DNA from: Cnuella takakiae
GTDB lineage: Bacteria; Bacteroidota; Bacteroidia; Chitinophagales; Chitinophagaceae
Direction: 5' to 3'
Assembly: GCF_001953305.1 (NCBI RefSeq)
Contig: NZ_MTFE01000010.1
Coordinates: forward strand, 3,156,800-3,220,799
DNA: 64,000 bases
In this document: positions 16,790-25,249 of the stretch, piece after piece
Layout of the letters: each line of letters opens with the position of its first letter
Position numbering within the stretch: position 1 is the first letter of the stretch
Notes under the pieces: model-generated
The model's input: only the letters and a program-made list of their open reading frames with translations
The model's database searches: none
What the model was told of the DNA's origin: nothing
Program-made: the position numbers and the translations under genes

Positions 16790-18208
16790 ATGTTAGAACT
16801 TGTTTCCAAAGTGCATGATGAAACCCGGCAGGGTGAGGCTTTTGCCCCTTTCACCGTGGATCCGAATCCGTACAAACGTCATTTTTATATAGAGAGCTAT
16901 GGCTGCCAGATGAATTTCAGCGATAGCGAGATCGTGGCTTCCATCCTCAACGAGGAAGGTTTTGGGGCTACCCGCAACTTCGAGGAAGCCGATCTTATTT
17001 TTCTCAACACCTGCTCCATCCGCGAAAAGGCGGAACAAACGGTGCGTAAACGCCTGACCGAATTCCGGAAACTGAAGCAAGCCCGCCCGGGTTTGCTCGT
17101 GGGTGTATTGGGTTGTATGGCCGAGCGTCTGAAATCCAAGTTTCTGGAAGAAGAAAAGCTGGTGGACATTGTAGTAGGCCCCGATGCCTACCGTACCCTC
17201 CCCAACCTGATTACAGAAGCTGATGGCGGACAAAAAGCCATCAACGTGTTGCTGAGCCGCGAGGAAACTTATGCCGATATTTCTCCGGTGCGACTCAACA
17301 GCAATGGCATAACTGCTTTTGTATCCATCATGCGGGGCTGTAATAATATGTGCTCTTTTTGCGTAGTGCCTTTTACCCGTGGCCGCGAAAGAAGCCGTGA
17401 TGCCCAAAGCATCCTGAACGAATGCCAGGACCTGTTTGACCGGGGTTATAAAGAGGTTACCCTGCTGGGGCAAAATGTAGACAGCTATTACTATATAGCC
17501 GAAGGCGCCACACAGCCCGTGACCTTTGCCAATTTGCTGGAAAGGGTAGCCCTCATTTCCCCTGAACTGCGGGTGCGCTTCTCCACATCGCACCCCAAGG
17601 ATATTACAGATGATGTGCTGGCAACCATGGCCAAATATGAAAATATCTGCCGCTATATTCACCTGCCCCTGCAAAGTGGTTCTACCCGTGTACTGCAGTT
17701 GATGAACCGCAGCTATAGCCGCGAATGGTACAAAGCCAAGGTAGACCGCATCAGGGAATACATGCCCGATTGCGGTATTTCCAGCGATATCATTGCGGGC
17801 TTTTGTACGGAAACAGAAGCCGACCACCAGGATACCCTTGATGTGATGCGCTATGCGCGTTACGACATGAGTTATATGTTTTTTTACAGCGAACGACCCG
17901 GAACCCTGGCACAGCGCCGATACGAAGATGATATTCCGGAGGATGTAAAAAAACGCAGGCTCCAGGAGATCGTTGAAATGCAAAACAAGTTGTCTGCCGA
18001 AAGCAACCGCCAGGACCTGGGCAAAATATTCAAGGTGCTGATTGAAGGCAATTCGAAGCGCAGTGAGCTGGACTGGATGGGCCGCAACAGCCAGAACAAA
18101 GTGATTGTATTTGCCAAAGAGCAGTACGACCTCAAACCCGGCGATTATGTGCAGGTAACGGTGCACGACTGCACCCAGGCTACCTTGCTTGGAAAAATCA
18201 CCAGCTAA
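16790..18208 (+). CDS. miaB: tRNA-2-methylthio-N6-dimethylallyladenosine synthase
   Basis: 472-aa radical-SAM methylthiotransferase that adds a methylthio group to i6A37 of tRNAs reading UNN codons. The N-terminal UPF0004 domain has its three cluster cysteines ([21 protein letters not shown]). The radical-SAM CxxxCxxC is CNNMCSFC, and a TRAM domain ends the protein ([10 protein letters not shown] to the end). The open frame extends 35 codons upstream, but that stretch is Leu/Phe noise and contains the promoter element, so 16790 is the start. It is followed 56 bases later by a sigma-54 activator gene, probably in one operon. Confidence 0.96.
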   Translation: MLELVSKVHDETRQGEAFAPFTVDPNPYKRHFYIESYGCQMNFSDSEIVASILNEEGFGATRNFEEADLIFLNTCSIREKAEQTVRKRLTEFRKLKQARPGLLVGVLGCMAERLKSKFLEEEKLVDIVVGPDAYRTLPNLITEADGGQKAINVLLSREETYADISPVRLNSNGITAFVSIMRGCNNMCSFCVVPFTRGRERSRDAQSILNECQDLFDRGYKEVTLLGQNVDSYYYIAEGATQPVTFANLLERVALISPELRVRFSTSHPKDITDDVLATMAKYENICRYIHLPLQSGSTRVLQLMNRSYSREWYKAKVDRIREYMPDCGISSDIIAGFCTETEADHQDTLDVMRYARYDMSYMFFYSERPGTLAQRRYEDDIPEDVKKRRLQEIVEMQNKLSAESNRQDLGKIFKVLIEGNSKRSELDWMGRNSQNKVIVFAKEQYDLKPGDYVQVTVHDCTQATLLGKITS

Positions 18209-18264
18209 GGCCTGCAACCTCATTTTTATATTGACAGGAGTTTAGAACGACAAAGACGAAATCA

Positions 18265-19533
18265 ATGGATTTGCAAAGCATCAAAAACAGGTTCGGTATC
18301 ATTGGCAGTTCCCCTGCGCTCAACTTTGCATTGCAGGTGGCGGCTCAGGTGGCCAACACCGATCTTACCGTGCTGATTGTAGGAGAAAGTGGCGTAGGTA
18401 AAGAAGCATTTTCGCATATCATCCACTCCCTATCTGCACGCAAGCACAATCCATTCATTGCCGTTAACTGCGGAGCTATTCCGGAGGGTACCATCGACTC
18501 AGAACTCTTTGGTCATGAAAAAGGATCCTTTACCGGTGCCGTTGACAGCCGCAAGGGTTATTTTGAAACGGTTAACGGCGGTACCATTTTCCTGGATGAA
18601 ATTGGCGAAATGCCCTTGGGTACTCAGGCACGTTTGCTGCGGGTTCTGGAAACCGGCGAATTTATTCGCGTGGGTTCTTCCAAGGTGCAAAAGACCGATG
18701 TGCGGGTAATTGCAGCTACCAACCGCGACCTTTTGCAACAAGTGGACGCAGGTAAGTTTCGCGAAGACCTGTATTATCGACTGAGTACCGTGCCCATCCG
18801 TGTGCCTTCGCTTCGTGACCGTAAGGAAGATATACCCCTGCTGTTCCGCAAGTTCGTGGTTGATTTTGCGGAGCGCTACCGCACCACACCGGTGCAGCTG
18901 GACGATGATGCCCGGCAAAAGCTGGTGAATTATACCTTCCCGGGTAATGTGCGCGAACTGAAAAACCTTGCCGAGCAGATCTCTGTTCTGGCATCTGATA
19001 AACAGGTGAACATCCGGGAACTGGAACGCTTTTTACCCGCAAATAATGGCAACCGCCTGCCCGTGCTGGCGGCCAACAGCGGTGGCAGCCCGCCCAACGA
19101 GTTTGCCAATGAAAGGGAGATCCTGTACAAACTTTTCTTCGATATGAAAAAGGATGTTACGGAGTTGAAGCGCCTCTTTTTTGAAGTGACCCAAAATCCG
19201 GGTGTGGTGCAGCAAAACCCGGCAATGATGGCCGAAATGGCGCAGTTGCAGGCGCAATCCTTTCCGCAGCAGCAGGCTTTTATGCCACACGATTTTAACC
19301 AGCAGATGATTGTGCACCAGCCGCAGCAATCGGCGCCCGTGATCCTGAACAACGGCGATATACACGACCATGTAGAAGTGGAAGAAAGCCTCAACATCAT
19401 GGACAAGGAAAAAGAGCTGATCGTCAAGGCATTGAAAAAGCATAAAGGCAAACGCAAGGATGCCGCCCTAGACCTGGGTATCAGCGAGCGTACCCTTTAC
19501 CGCAAGCTGAAAGAGTACAATATTGATGAATAG
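18265..19533 (+). CDS. Sigma-54-dependent transcriptional activator (no receiver domain)
   Basis: 422-aa enhancer-binding protein. The AAA+ domain starts almost at residue 1. Walker A is GESGVGKE (40-47), the sigma-54 contact loop reads GSFTGA (87-92) instead of GAFTGA, and Walker B is IFLDEIGE (108-115). A Fis-type helix-turn-helix ends it (about 385-422, GKRKDAALDLGISERTLYRK). Between them (about 270-375) is a Gln/Pro-rich linker. There is no N-terminal sensor or receiver domain, so control must come from level, partner proteins or the linker. In Bacteroidota this regulator is regularly found between miaB and lptE; its targets are not apparent here. Confidence 0.92.
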   Translation: MDLQSIKNRFGIIGSSPALNFALQVAAQVANTDLTVLIVGESGVGKEAFSHIIHSLSARKHNPFIAVNCGAIPEGTIDSELFGHEKGSFTGAVDSRKGYFETVNGGTIFLDEIGEMPLGTQARLLRVLETGEFIRVGSSKVQKTDVRVIAATNRDLLQQVDAGKFREDLYYRLSTVPIRVPSLRDRKEDIPLLFRKFVVDFAERYRTTPVQLDDDARQKLVNYTFPGNVRELKNLAEQISVLASDKQVNIRELERFLPANNGNRLPVLAANSGGSPPNEFANEREILYKLFFDMKKDVTELKRLFFEVTQNPGVVQQNPAMMAEMAQLQAQSFPQQQAFMPHDFNQQMIVHQPQQSAPVILNNGDIHDHVEVEESLNIMDKEKELIVKALKKHKGKRKDAALDLGISERTLYRKLKEYNIDE

Positions 19534-19620
19534 CAATTGCTCCTGTAAGGTTTGACCTTCTTTAGCAATCCTTTTCGCCTGGTTCAAACTAATTTGCCGT
19601 ATGATAAACAACCCGCTGAA

Positions 19621-20172
19621 ATGAAACAAAAGCAAAGCATCCTGATTTTAGTGGCCATCTTTTTTGCCACCTTGCTTACCACGCTTAATACAGGTTGTGG
19701 GGTGTATTCCTTTGCCGATGTTTCCATTCCCGACAGTGTTAAATCTGTGCGGGTGAACTTCATTGAAAACAAAGCCCGTTATGTAAACCCGCAGTTGAGT
19801 CCGCAGCTTACCGAAAGGCTCCGGCAAAAAATTGTGAACCAAACTAGGCTGCAGCAAACCCAAAACGATAATGCACATTGGGATATAAACGCCACCATCA
19901 CCCAGTATGATGTAAGCACTTCAGCCATCTCTTCCAACCAATCGGGTGGTACCGGCGGACAAAGACAGGGTGCTGTTACCAACCGTTTGACGGTGGGAAT
20001 TCAAATGACCGTTTTGAATCGTCTCAACAATACCAGCCAGGAGTTTAGCGTGAGCCGCAATTTTGATTTCGATGCCCAGCTTTCCCTGCAGAATGCCGAA
20101 AACCAGTTGCTGGACGAAATGTTGCGCAACCTCACTGATGATATGTTCAACCGCATGTTCTCCAACTGGTAA
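19621..20172 (+). CDS. lptE: LptE-family LPS-assembly lipoprotein
   Basis: 183-aa lipoprotein. Signal peptide with lipobox LNTGC at about residues 22-26 after the ATG at 19621; the frame start at 19552 would bury this signal. The mature part has the LptE pattern seen in Bacteroidota: CGVYSF..VSIPDSVKSVRV near the start, then a beta-rich centre and a helical C-terminus (LLDEMLRNLTDDMFNRMF). LptE plugs the outer-membrane LPS translocon LptD. It follows the sigma-54 activator in the same orientation with an 87-base gap and precedes a 268-aa gene. Confidence 0.85.
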   Translation: MKQKQSILILVAIFFATLLTTLNTGCGVYSFADVSIPDSVKSVRVNFIENKARYVNPQLSPQLTERLRQKIVNQTRLQQTQNDNAHWDINATITQYDVSTSAISSNQSGGTGGQRQGAVTNRLTVGIQMTVLNRLNNTSQEFSVSRNFDFDAQLSLQNAENQLLDEMLRNLTDDMFNRMFSNW

Positions 20173-20290
20173 GCCTTACTGTATTTTGATCCCCTTTCAG
20201 GATTTTATCATTATCGGTCATCGGGCATCCGCAATTTATACAACACTGTTTGCATAAATAGGAAGTCCATACCGCCTGCCCAACTTTTCA

Positions 20291-20298
20291 TTACTTTG
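20291..20298 (+). promoter_or_regulatory. Promoter -7-like element
   Basis: TTACTTTG (one mismatch to TAnnTTTG), 5 bases before the ATG at 20304. Confidence 0.4.
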
Positions 20299-20303
20299 CC
20301 TAC

Positions 20304-21110
20304 ATGAGCAGCCGCTTTGATCTGATAGCCCAACAGGTTTTTCAAAAAGATTTTGCCTTCTGTACCCTCGATGAACTGGAGCAGTATGCTGCTGCCAACC
20401 CCTATTTTGCTGCTGCACAATTCCTGTTAACCAAAAAGTTGCAGGAAACCAACCCAACCCGCTACCAGCGCCAGGTACAAAAGGCAGCACTGTATTTCCA
20501 CCAGCCGGCTGCTTTCGAAGCATTTTTGCTGGCACCAGAATTTGAACCAACCCAAGCTGTTCCTGAAATATTGGAGGAGGAACCCAGCATATTAGTGGCG
20601 CCTGAAAATGAAACGGAAGACGAGGCCATTGCAACTGAAATCCTGGAGCCGGCACCAGCACCTGAAGCGGAACCTGTTGCAGCAGAAAAGCCTTTTGCAT
20701 TACCTGTACTGCCAAAGCTGAATGCCGAACCCTCTGCTGATGCGCTGGCATTTGAGCCTTTCCATACGGTAGATTATTTTGCCTCTCAAGGGATCAAGCT
20801 TTCGCAGGCCGACCTGCCCAAAGATAAGTTTGGCAAACAGCTGATGAGTTTTACCGCCTGGCTGAAAACCATGAAAAAACTGCCTGCCAGCGAACATGCC
20901 AAGAATATGGATCCGCAAGCCGAAGCAAGGGTGGAGACGATGGCGGCGCACTCGGTAAACAGCTCCGATATTGTTACTGAAACCATGGCAGAAATATGGA
21001 TCAAACAGGGCCAGCCGGCAAAGGCCACGGAAATCTATAAGAAATTAAGTTTGCTACATCCATCCAAAAAAGCTTATTTTGCCGCGAAACTTGAAAATCT
21101 AAAGCAATAA
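20304..21110 (+). CDS. Conserved hypothetical protein with TPR-like C-terminus
   Basis: 268-aa cytoplasmic protein. The N-terminal 70 residues are helical (SSRFDLIAQQVFQKDFAFC). An acidic Pro/Glu-rich linker runs from about residue 75 to 135. The C-terminus contains a helix pair like a single tetratricopeptide unit (ETMAEIWIKQGQPAKATEIY). It sits between lptE and secG, a placement that recurs in Bacteroidota. I do not recognise a biochemical function. Confidence 0.8.
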   Translation: MSSRFDLIAQQVFQKDFAFCTLDELEQYAAANPYFAAAQFLLTKKLQETNPTRYQRQVQKAALYFHQPAAFEAFLLAPEFEPTQAVPEILEEEPSILVAPENETEDEAIATEILEPAPAPEAEPVAAEKPFALPVLPKLNAEPSADALAFEPFHTVDYFASQGIKLSQADLPKDKFGKQLMSFTAWLKTMKKLPASEHAKNMDPQAEARVETMAAHSVNSSDIVTETMAEIWIKQGQPAKATEIYKKLSLLHPSKKAYFAAKLENLKQ

Positions 21111-21116
21111 CCGTAT

Positions 21117-21473
21117 ATGACCGTCCTCTTTCTCATTCTCATTATTCTTGCTTGTGTGGTGCTGGCCCTGGTTGTTTTGGTGCAAAATCCCAAGGGCGGT
21201 GGCCTTGCCGGAAATGTTGCCGGTTTCAGCAATCAGTTCATGGGTGTTAAACAAACTACCGATGTGCTGGAAAAAGGCACCTGGATCTTCGCTGCAGTTA
21301 TTGCTGTTTTGTGCATCACTTCTACCTTCTTCATTTCTGGCGGCGCTGCCGTTCAGGATCGCCTGGAGAATGTAGGTACCGGTACCCTGCCCATGCGCCA
21401 GGGCACTACTCCCAACGCTACTGCCCTGCCTGCTCCCCAGCAGACAGCGCCTGCAGCCGACTCTGGTAAATAA
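21117..21473 (+). CDS. secG: Preprotein translocase subunit SecG
   Basis: 118-aa SecG, the small membrane subunit of SecYEG. Two hydrophobic helices lie at about residues 2-20 and 54-76, separated by the conserved loop QNPKGGGLAG..GFSNQFMGV that is diagnostic for SecG. The C-terminus is a Pro/Ala/Thr-rich tail, longer than in E. coli and typical of Bacteroidota. It begins 6 bases after the preceding gene, so they are cotranscribed. Confidence 0.95.
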   Translation: MTVLFLILIILACVVLALVVLVQNPKGGGLAGNVAGFSNQFMGVKQTTDVLEKGTWIFAAVIAVLCITSTFFISGGAAVQDRLENVGTGTLPMRQGTTPNATALPAPQQTAPAADSGK

Positions 21474-21494
21474 GTTCTTACGATATTGAGCGCG

Positions 21495-21525
21495 CCCTGC
21501 CCCAACCGGGCAGGGTTTTTTATTT
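21495..21525 (+). terminator. Intrinsic terminator after secG
   Basis: Stem CCCTGCCC/GGGCAGGG (21495-21502 with 21508-21515) followed by TTTTTTATTTT. Confidence 0.85.
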
Positions 21526-21547
21526 TCATGATTCGATACGCTCCGGT

Positions 21548-22570
21548 ATGAAAAAAACTGTTCTCCTTGTAGCTGCCTTGTTGTTGGTTATGGTTCTTGT
21601 TGGCGCCTGGATTTTTTTGGGGCCAGCTACGGCATTTAGCGACAGCAAAAAGTACCTCTATATTGCAACGCCTGCCGCAAACGAAAAGGCGGTGATGGAT
21701 TCTCTCCAAAAAAATGAACTGCTGAAAAGCGAAGGTGTTTTTAACTGGCTGGCCAGCCGCATGGGCTATTGGGAAAAAGTAAAACCCGGCCGATATGAAA
21801 TAAAAAAAGGCACCAGCCTGTTAAGTGTGGTACGGATGCTCCGCAATGGACAACAGGCGCCTGTAAACCTGGTGATCACCAAGCTGCGTACGCCGCAGGA
21901 CTTTGCCCGGCTGGTAGGCCGCAAATTTGAAACCGACTCGGCGCAGATGATGGCTTACCTGCAAAGTGAAGCTTTTAAAAACAAGCGGCAGATCAGCGCA
22001 GATGAGGCCATGGCCTATGTGCTGCCGGATACCTATACTTATTTCTGGAACAGCGACCCCGAAAAGATCTTTCAAAAGCTGGCAGATGCATCCCGTAACT
22101 TTTGGACCGCCGAGCGCAAGGCTAAGGCTGAAGCTAAAGGCTTTACGCCCTTGCAGGTGGCCATTATTGCCTCCATTGTAGACGAGGAAAGCAATGCCCT
22201 TTCAGAAAAAGACACCATTGCCTCCGTTTATATGAACCGGCTGAAAACAGGCATGCCCCTGCAAGCCGATCCGACCGTTAAATATGCTTTGCAGGATTTT
22301 AGTTTAAAGCGTATTTACGAAAAACACCTGGCGGTTGTATCGCCATACAATACCTACCGCAACCGCGGGTTGCCGCCTGGTCCTATCTGTACGCCGCAAA
22401 AGAAAACCATCGACGCAGTACTGGATGCACCGCAAACCAATTACGTATACTTCGTTGCCAGTCCCGCCTTCAATGGCACCCATGTGTTTAGTGCCACTTA
22501 TGCCGAACACCAGGGAAAAGCCAGGCTGTACCAGGAAGCCCTTAACCGCCTGATGGCGCAAAAGCAATAA
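21548..22570 (+). CDS. mltG: Endolytic transglycosylase MltG
   Basis: 340-aa YceG/MltG protein that cleaves nascent peptidoglycan strands inside the chain and so sets glycan length. One N-terminal membrane helix (about 4-26) anchors it. A LysM-like segment (VKPGRYEIKKGTSL) follows, then the catalytic region with IASIVDEESN, whose Glu pair at 213/214 matches the catalytic Glu of MltG, and ADPTVKYAL and YNTYRNRGLPPGPI. It is 14 bases before the YihY-type gene, in the same orientation. Confidence 0.95.
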   Translation: MKKTVLLVAALLLVMVLVGAWIFLGPATAFSDSKKYLYIATPAANEKAVMDSLQKNELLKSEGVFNWLASRMGYWEKVKPGRYEIKKGTSLLSVVRMLRNGQQAPVNLVITKLRTPQDFARLVGRKFETDSAQMMAYLQSEAFKNKRQISADEAMAYVLPDTYTYFWNSDPEKIFQKLADASRNFWTAERKAKAEAKGFTPLQVAIIASIVDEESNALSEKDTIASVYMNRLKTGMPLQADPTVKYALQDFSLKRIYEKHLAVVSPYNTYRNRGLPPGPICTPQKKTIDAVLDAPQTNYVYFVASPAFNGTHVFSATYAEHQGKARLYQEALNRLMAQKQ

Positions 22571-22584
22571 GCAGGAAGCAAAGA

Positions 22585-23580
22585 ATGCCCCACAGAGAAA
22601 ATTTAAAACGACGCCTCACCACTTCGGCACCTGTAAGAGGAATCATACGCCGGAGCAAGGCCGTATTTATTCCGGGCTTTTCGGGGCATTCGCTGCACTC
22701 CGTTGGACCTGCGTTTGTGAAGCAACTAGAGCGGGCCAACCTGGTGGAAAGAGCGGCGGCCATTTCCTTCAACGTGTTCATGGCCATTCCGCCTACCATG
22801 ATCTTTGTTTTCACCCTGGTGCCCCTATTGCCGATTTCCAACCAGTTTATTCTGGAACTGTACCGCGTGATCAGGGATATCGTGCCCGGCGAGCGGAACA
22901 ACTCTGTAATCATTGGTTTTCTTGATGATTTTTTGAAACGACCCCGCAATGAACTCCTTTCTTTTGGTCTGTTGCTTGCGGTGTTTTTCTCATCCAACGC
23001 CATGATGGGCATTCTTCGCTCCTTCGATGAAGGCTATGAAGGTTTTTTCAAAAGAACTGGCTTGCAGATGCGGCAAACTGCCCTGAAGCTTACCCTCATC
23101 ACCTTTTCCCTGGTCTTTCTTTCCGTGCTGTTGCTGGTGGCACAAGGTGCTGTACTGCACTGGTTGGGAATTGAAAACAAGGGCGTGCGCATACTCATCG
23201 AAAACCTGCGTTGGGTGATCCTTTTGGGATTGATTTATTTTGTAATCTCCTTTATGTACCGGCATGGGCCGGCATTAAAAATCAAATGGCCTTTCTTTAC
23301 GCCTGGTGCCGTATTCGCTACCACGCTGGTAATCATCGCCACGATATTGGTGACCTTTTATGTCAACAATTTCAGCAATTACAACAAGCTGTACGGCTCC
23401 ATCTCTGCTGTCTTTATCCTGATGGTCTTGATTTACGCCAATGCGCTGGTTGTGTTGCTGGGGTTTGAGCTTAACGTTACGCTGGCTTACCTGCAGCAAC
23501 AGAAGCAACAGGCATCGCTTGCCCTTTCGCCACAGTCGGTTACTACTTCCGGCCCCGAAGCACCTTATTCCGCTGAATAA
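22585..23580 (+). CDS. YihY/BrkB family membrane protein
   Basis: 331-aa inner-membrane protein of the YihY (once called BrkB/RNase BN) family. The family core is plain: ERAAAISFNVFMAIPPTMIF in the first helix, then several more membrane segments, ending with YGSISAVFILMVLIYANALV and GFELNVTLAYL. Family members are proposed transporters of unknown substrate; the RNase label is a historical error. The last 16 bases overlap the 3' end of the convergent trmH-type gene on the other strand. Confidence 0.92.
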   Translation: MPHRENLKRRLTTSAPVRGIIRRSKAVFIPGFSGHSLHSVGPAFVKQLERANLVERAAAISFNVFMAIPPTMIFVFTLVPLLPISNQFILELYRVIRDIVPGERNNSVIIGFLDDFLKRPRNELLSFGLLLAVFFSSNAMMGILRSFDEGYEGFFKRTGLQMRQTALKLTLITFSLVFLSVLLLVAQGAVLHWLGIENKGVRILIENLRWVILLGLIYFVISFMYRHGPALKIKWPFFTPGAVFATTLVIIATILVTFYVNNFSNYNKLYGSISAVFILMVLIYANALVVLLGFELNVTLAYLQQQKQQASLALSPQSVTTSGPEAPYSAE

Positions 23581-24155
23581 GCATACCAGTCAGACCGCAA
23601 TTGATCTATTTGTGTTGGGGGTAGTTTTGGCATATCGTAATGTCCTGCCGCTGCCTTCTGACGGTATCCTTCATAAAGGGCAATGGCACAGGCAACACTG
23701 ATATTCAGGCTGCGAATCATACCCATTTGCGGGATGATAAAATTGCCATCCGCCATTCCCCGCAGGGTTTCGCTTACACCTTTTTGTTCGTTGCCAAATA
23801 CCAGCGCAATGCTCCCGGTGAGGTTCATTTCATAAAGCGAAACCACATCAGAGGAAAGATGCGTGGTAAATACCTGCTGGTAACGGCTACGCACAACCGA
23901 CATACAGGATTGCACATCGGTAAACTGGTGTGCCGTGATCCATTTGTAGGCACCACCGCTGCTGCGAAATCCCCACCTGCCCGGCGGAGGTTCGCGGTCG
24001 TTAATTACAAAAATTTCCTGGATACCGATGGCATCGCAGGTGCGCATGATGGCTGAAACATTGTGCACATCAAATACATTTTCCAGTACCACGGTAAAAT
24101 CGGGCTGGCGGTGTGCCAACACTGTCTCAATTCGGTTTTTTCTAGCTTCAGTCAT
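23565..24155 (-). CDS. trmH: TrmH-family tRNA/rRNA 2'-O-methyltransferase
   Basis: 196-aa SPOUT methyltransferase that methylates a ribose 2'-OH using SAM through a trefoil knot. Motif 1 is NVFDVHNVSAIMRTCDAIG with its conserved Asn and Arg, motif 2 is ALVFGNEQKGVS, and motif 3 is IPQMGMIRSLNISVACAIAL. The length and N-terminal helix (RKNRIETVLAHRQPDFTVVLE) fit TrmH, which makes Gm18 in tRNA, better than larger RlmB enzymes. The open frame starts at 24167, but MTEARKNRIE at 24155 is the usual start. The 3' end overlaps yihY by 16 bases. Confidence 0.92.
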   Translation of the reverse strand: MTEARKNRIETVLAHRQPDFTVVLENVFDVHNVSAIMRTCDAIGIQEIFVINDREPPPGRWGFRSSGGAYKWITAHQFTDVQSCMSVVRSRYQQVFTTHLSSDVVSLYEMNLTGSIALVFGNEQKGVSETLRGMADGNFIIPQMGMIRSLNISVACAIALYEGYRQKAAAGHYDMPKLPPTQIDQLRSDWYAYSAE

Positions 24156-24255
24156 TTTCTGGTGCAAAGAAAAAAAATGTTTTGGTGGAAAATGAAAAAG
24201 CCCATTATATTTGCACTCCCGAAGCGAATGATAATGAGGTGATTGAGTAAAAGTT

Positions 24256-24329
24256 CGGGACGTAGCGCAGCCCGGTAGCGCACTTGCATGGGGTGCAAGG
24301 GGTCGCTAGTTCGAATCTAGTCGTCCCGA
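24256..24329 (+). tRNA. tRNA-Pro (GGG)
   Basis: 74-base cloverleaf. Acceptor CGGGACG pairs with CGTCCCG, with discriminator A at 24329. The D arm contains AGCCCGGTA. The anticodon stem CTTGC/GCAAG encloses the loop ATGGGGT, giving anticodon GGG. The T loop is TTCGAAT. No CCA is encoded. Confidence 0.96.
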
Positions 24330-24340
24330 CGAACACAGGA

Positions 24341-24369
24341 CCTCCGACAGAAGTGTCGGAGGTTTTTGT
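24341..24369 (+). terminator. Terminator after tRNA-Pro (GGG)
   Basis: Perfect 9-bp stem CCTCCGACA/TGTCGGAGG (GAAG loop) followed by TTTTTGTTT. Confidence 0.9.
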
Positions 24370-24455
24370 TTGTACCCATGCCCATTTCCATGCGCAAAAA
24401 TTTTTGGATAATTGTTGATTGTAAATAAGTTTGTACTGCCTCGCTTGTTGGCATT

Positions 24456-24529
24456 CGGGATGTAGCGCAGCCCGGTAGCGCGCTTCGTTCGGGACGAAGA
24501 GGCCGCTGGTTCGAATCCAGTCATCCCGA
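24456..24529 (+). tRNA. tRNA-Pro (CGG)
   Basis: 74-base cloverleaf nearly identical to the tRNA 126 bases upstream outside the anticodon arm. Acceptor CGGGATG pairs with CATCCCG. The anticodon stem CTTCG/CGAAG encloses TTCGGGA, so the anticodon is CGG. No CCA is encoded. Confidence 0.96.
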
Positions 24530-24546
24530 CTTCGACCTTGTCCTTT

Positions 24547-24583
24547 ACAAAAGCTCCTGCATGCGCCGGAGCTTTTGTGATTT
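24547..24583 (+). terminator. Terminator after tRNA-Pro (CGG)
   Basis: Perfect 11-bp stem ACAAAAGCTCC/GGAGCTTTTGT (24547-24557 with 24568-24578), followed by a T-rich stretch. Confidence 0.85.
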
Positions 24584-24735
24584 TAACATCAGTTGGATCT
24601 TGTTTTCTTGCTCTGCTTTAAGCTCCTTCTTTTTGTAAATGAACCCGAAGCTATTCTGTACAAAAATTGGATGATTACCGCCTTTTTATACCTGTTACGA
24701 ATATGTAAACTCTTCTATTATTGTTTTAAGAAGTT

Positions 24736-24743
24736 TACCTTCG
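24736..24743 (+). promoter_or_regulatory. Promoter -7 element for the response regulator gene
   Basis: TACCTTCG, TAnnTTCG variant, 40 bases before the ATG at 24784. Confidence 0.5.
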
Positions 24744-24783
24744 GTCTTTATAAGTTTCCTCATTCCCTACAAAGTCGAGCTAT

Positions 24784-25191
24784 ATGACTGGATTTTCTGG
24801 CCGATATGTGTTACTCGCGGAAGATGATATTGACGACCAGGAGTTCCTGATTGAAGCGCTGCATGAATTGGATCCCGAATTGAATGTTCATGTAGCCGAT
24901 TCTGGAGAAAAGGCAATTGAGTACCTGAGTTCAGTAACGGTCACTTCCTTTCCCAGCCTAATCATTCTGGATTATAACTTGCCTAAAATTAACGGGCAAC
25001 AAATTTTATCCTATCTGAAAAATGATGAACGATATGATGGCGTGACCAAATTGGTATGGAGTACTTCCAATGCACCACATTACGTTCAATGCTGCCTGCA
25101 GGAAGGTGCCAAGGCTTACCTTGTAAAACCAACCGACCTCGGCGGCATCAAAAAAGTAGCTGCTACCATGCTTGCCTATTGCAGTAGTTAG
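24784..25191 (+). CDS. Single-domain response regulator
   Basis: 135-aa CheY-like receiver. The acidic pocket is E13-D14-D15, the phosphoacceptor is D63 in LILDYNLP, the switch residue is in WSTS (S93/T94) and the invariant Lys is K115 in LVKPTD. There is no output domain, so it acts through protein contacts, as in phosphorelays. The LDYNLPKINGQQIL pattern belongs to the 'Rcp1-like' receivers common in Bacteroidota, which usually pair with hybrid or phytochrome-like kinases. No kinase is near. Monocistronic by appearance, with tRNA genes upstream. Confidence 0.93.
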   Translation: MTGFSGRYVLLAEDDIDDQEFLIEALHELDPELNVHVADSGEKAIEYLSSVTVTSFPSLIILDYNLPKINGQQILSYLKNDERYDGVTKLVWSTSNAPHYVQCCLQEGAKAYLVKPTDLGGIKKVAATMLAYCSS

Positions 25192-25234
25192 TAAATGCCC
25201 GGTTTCATTGGGTGCAAGGAATGCTGCCATACCT

Positions 25235-25242
25235 TAACTTCG
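25235..25242 (+). promoter_or_regulatory. Promoter -7 element for the dihydroorotase-like operon
   Basis: TAACTTCG, TAnnTTCG variant, 7 bases before the ATG at 25250, so the leader would be very short. Confidence 0.5.
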
Positions 25243-25249
25243 CCCCTTA

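Noticed and set aside
16793-18223. 476-codon antisense frame over miaB
   Set aside because: Every strong motif is on the plus strand (radical-SAM and TRAM). The antisense product has no family pattern and exists because third-position composition suppresses stops.
24306-24524. Minus-strand 72-codon frame starting MTGFEPAASSSRTKRATGLRY
   Set aside because: It is antisense to the two tRNA-Pro genes and is the well-known false protein that gene finders produce over tRNA-Pro/similar tRNAs.
24593-24787. 64-codon frame whose stop overlaps the response regulator start as ATGA
   Set aside because: It starts with TTG, is Phe/Leu/Tyr/Lys noise as expected from AT-rich intergenic DNA, and contains the response regulator promoter element.
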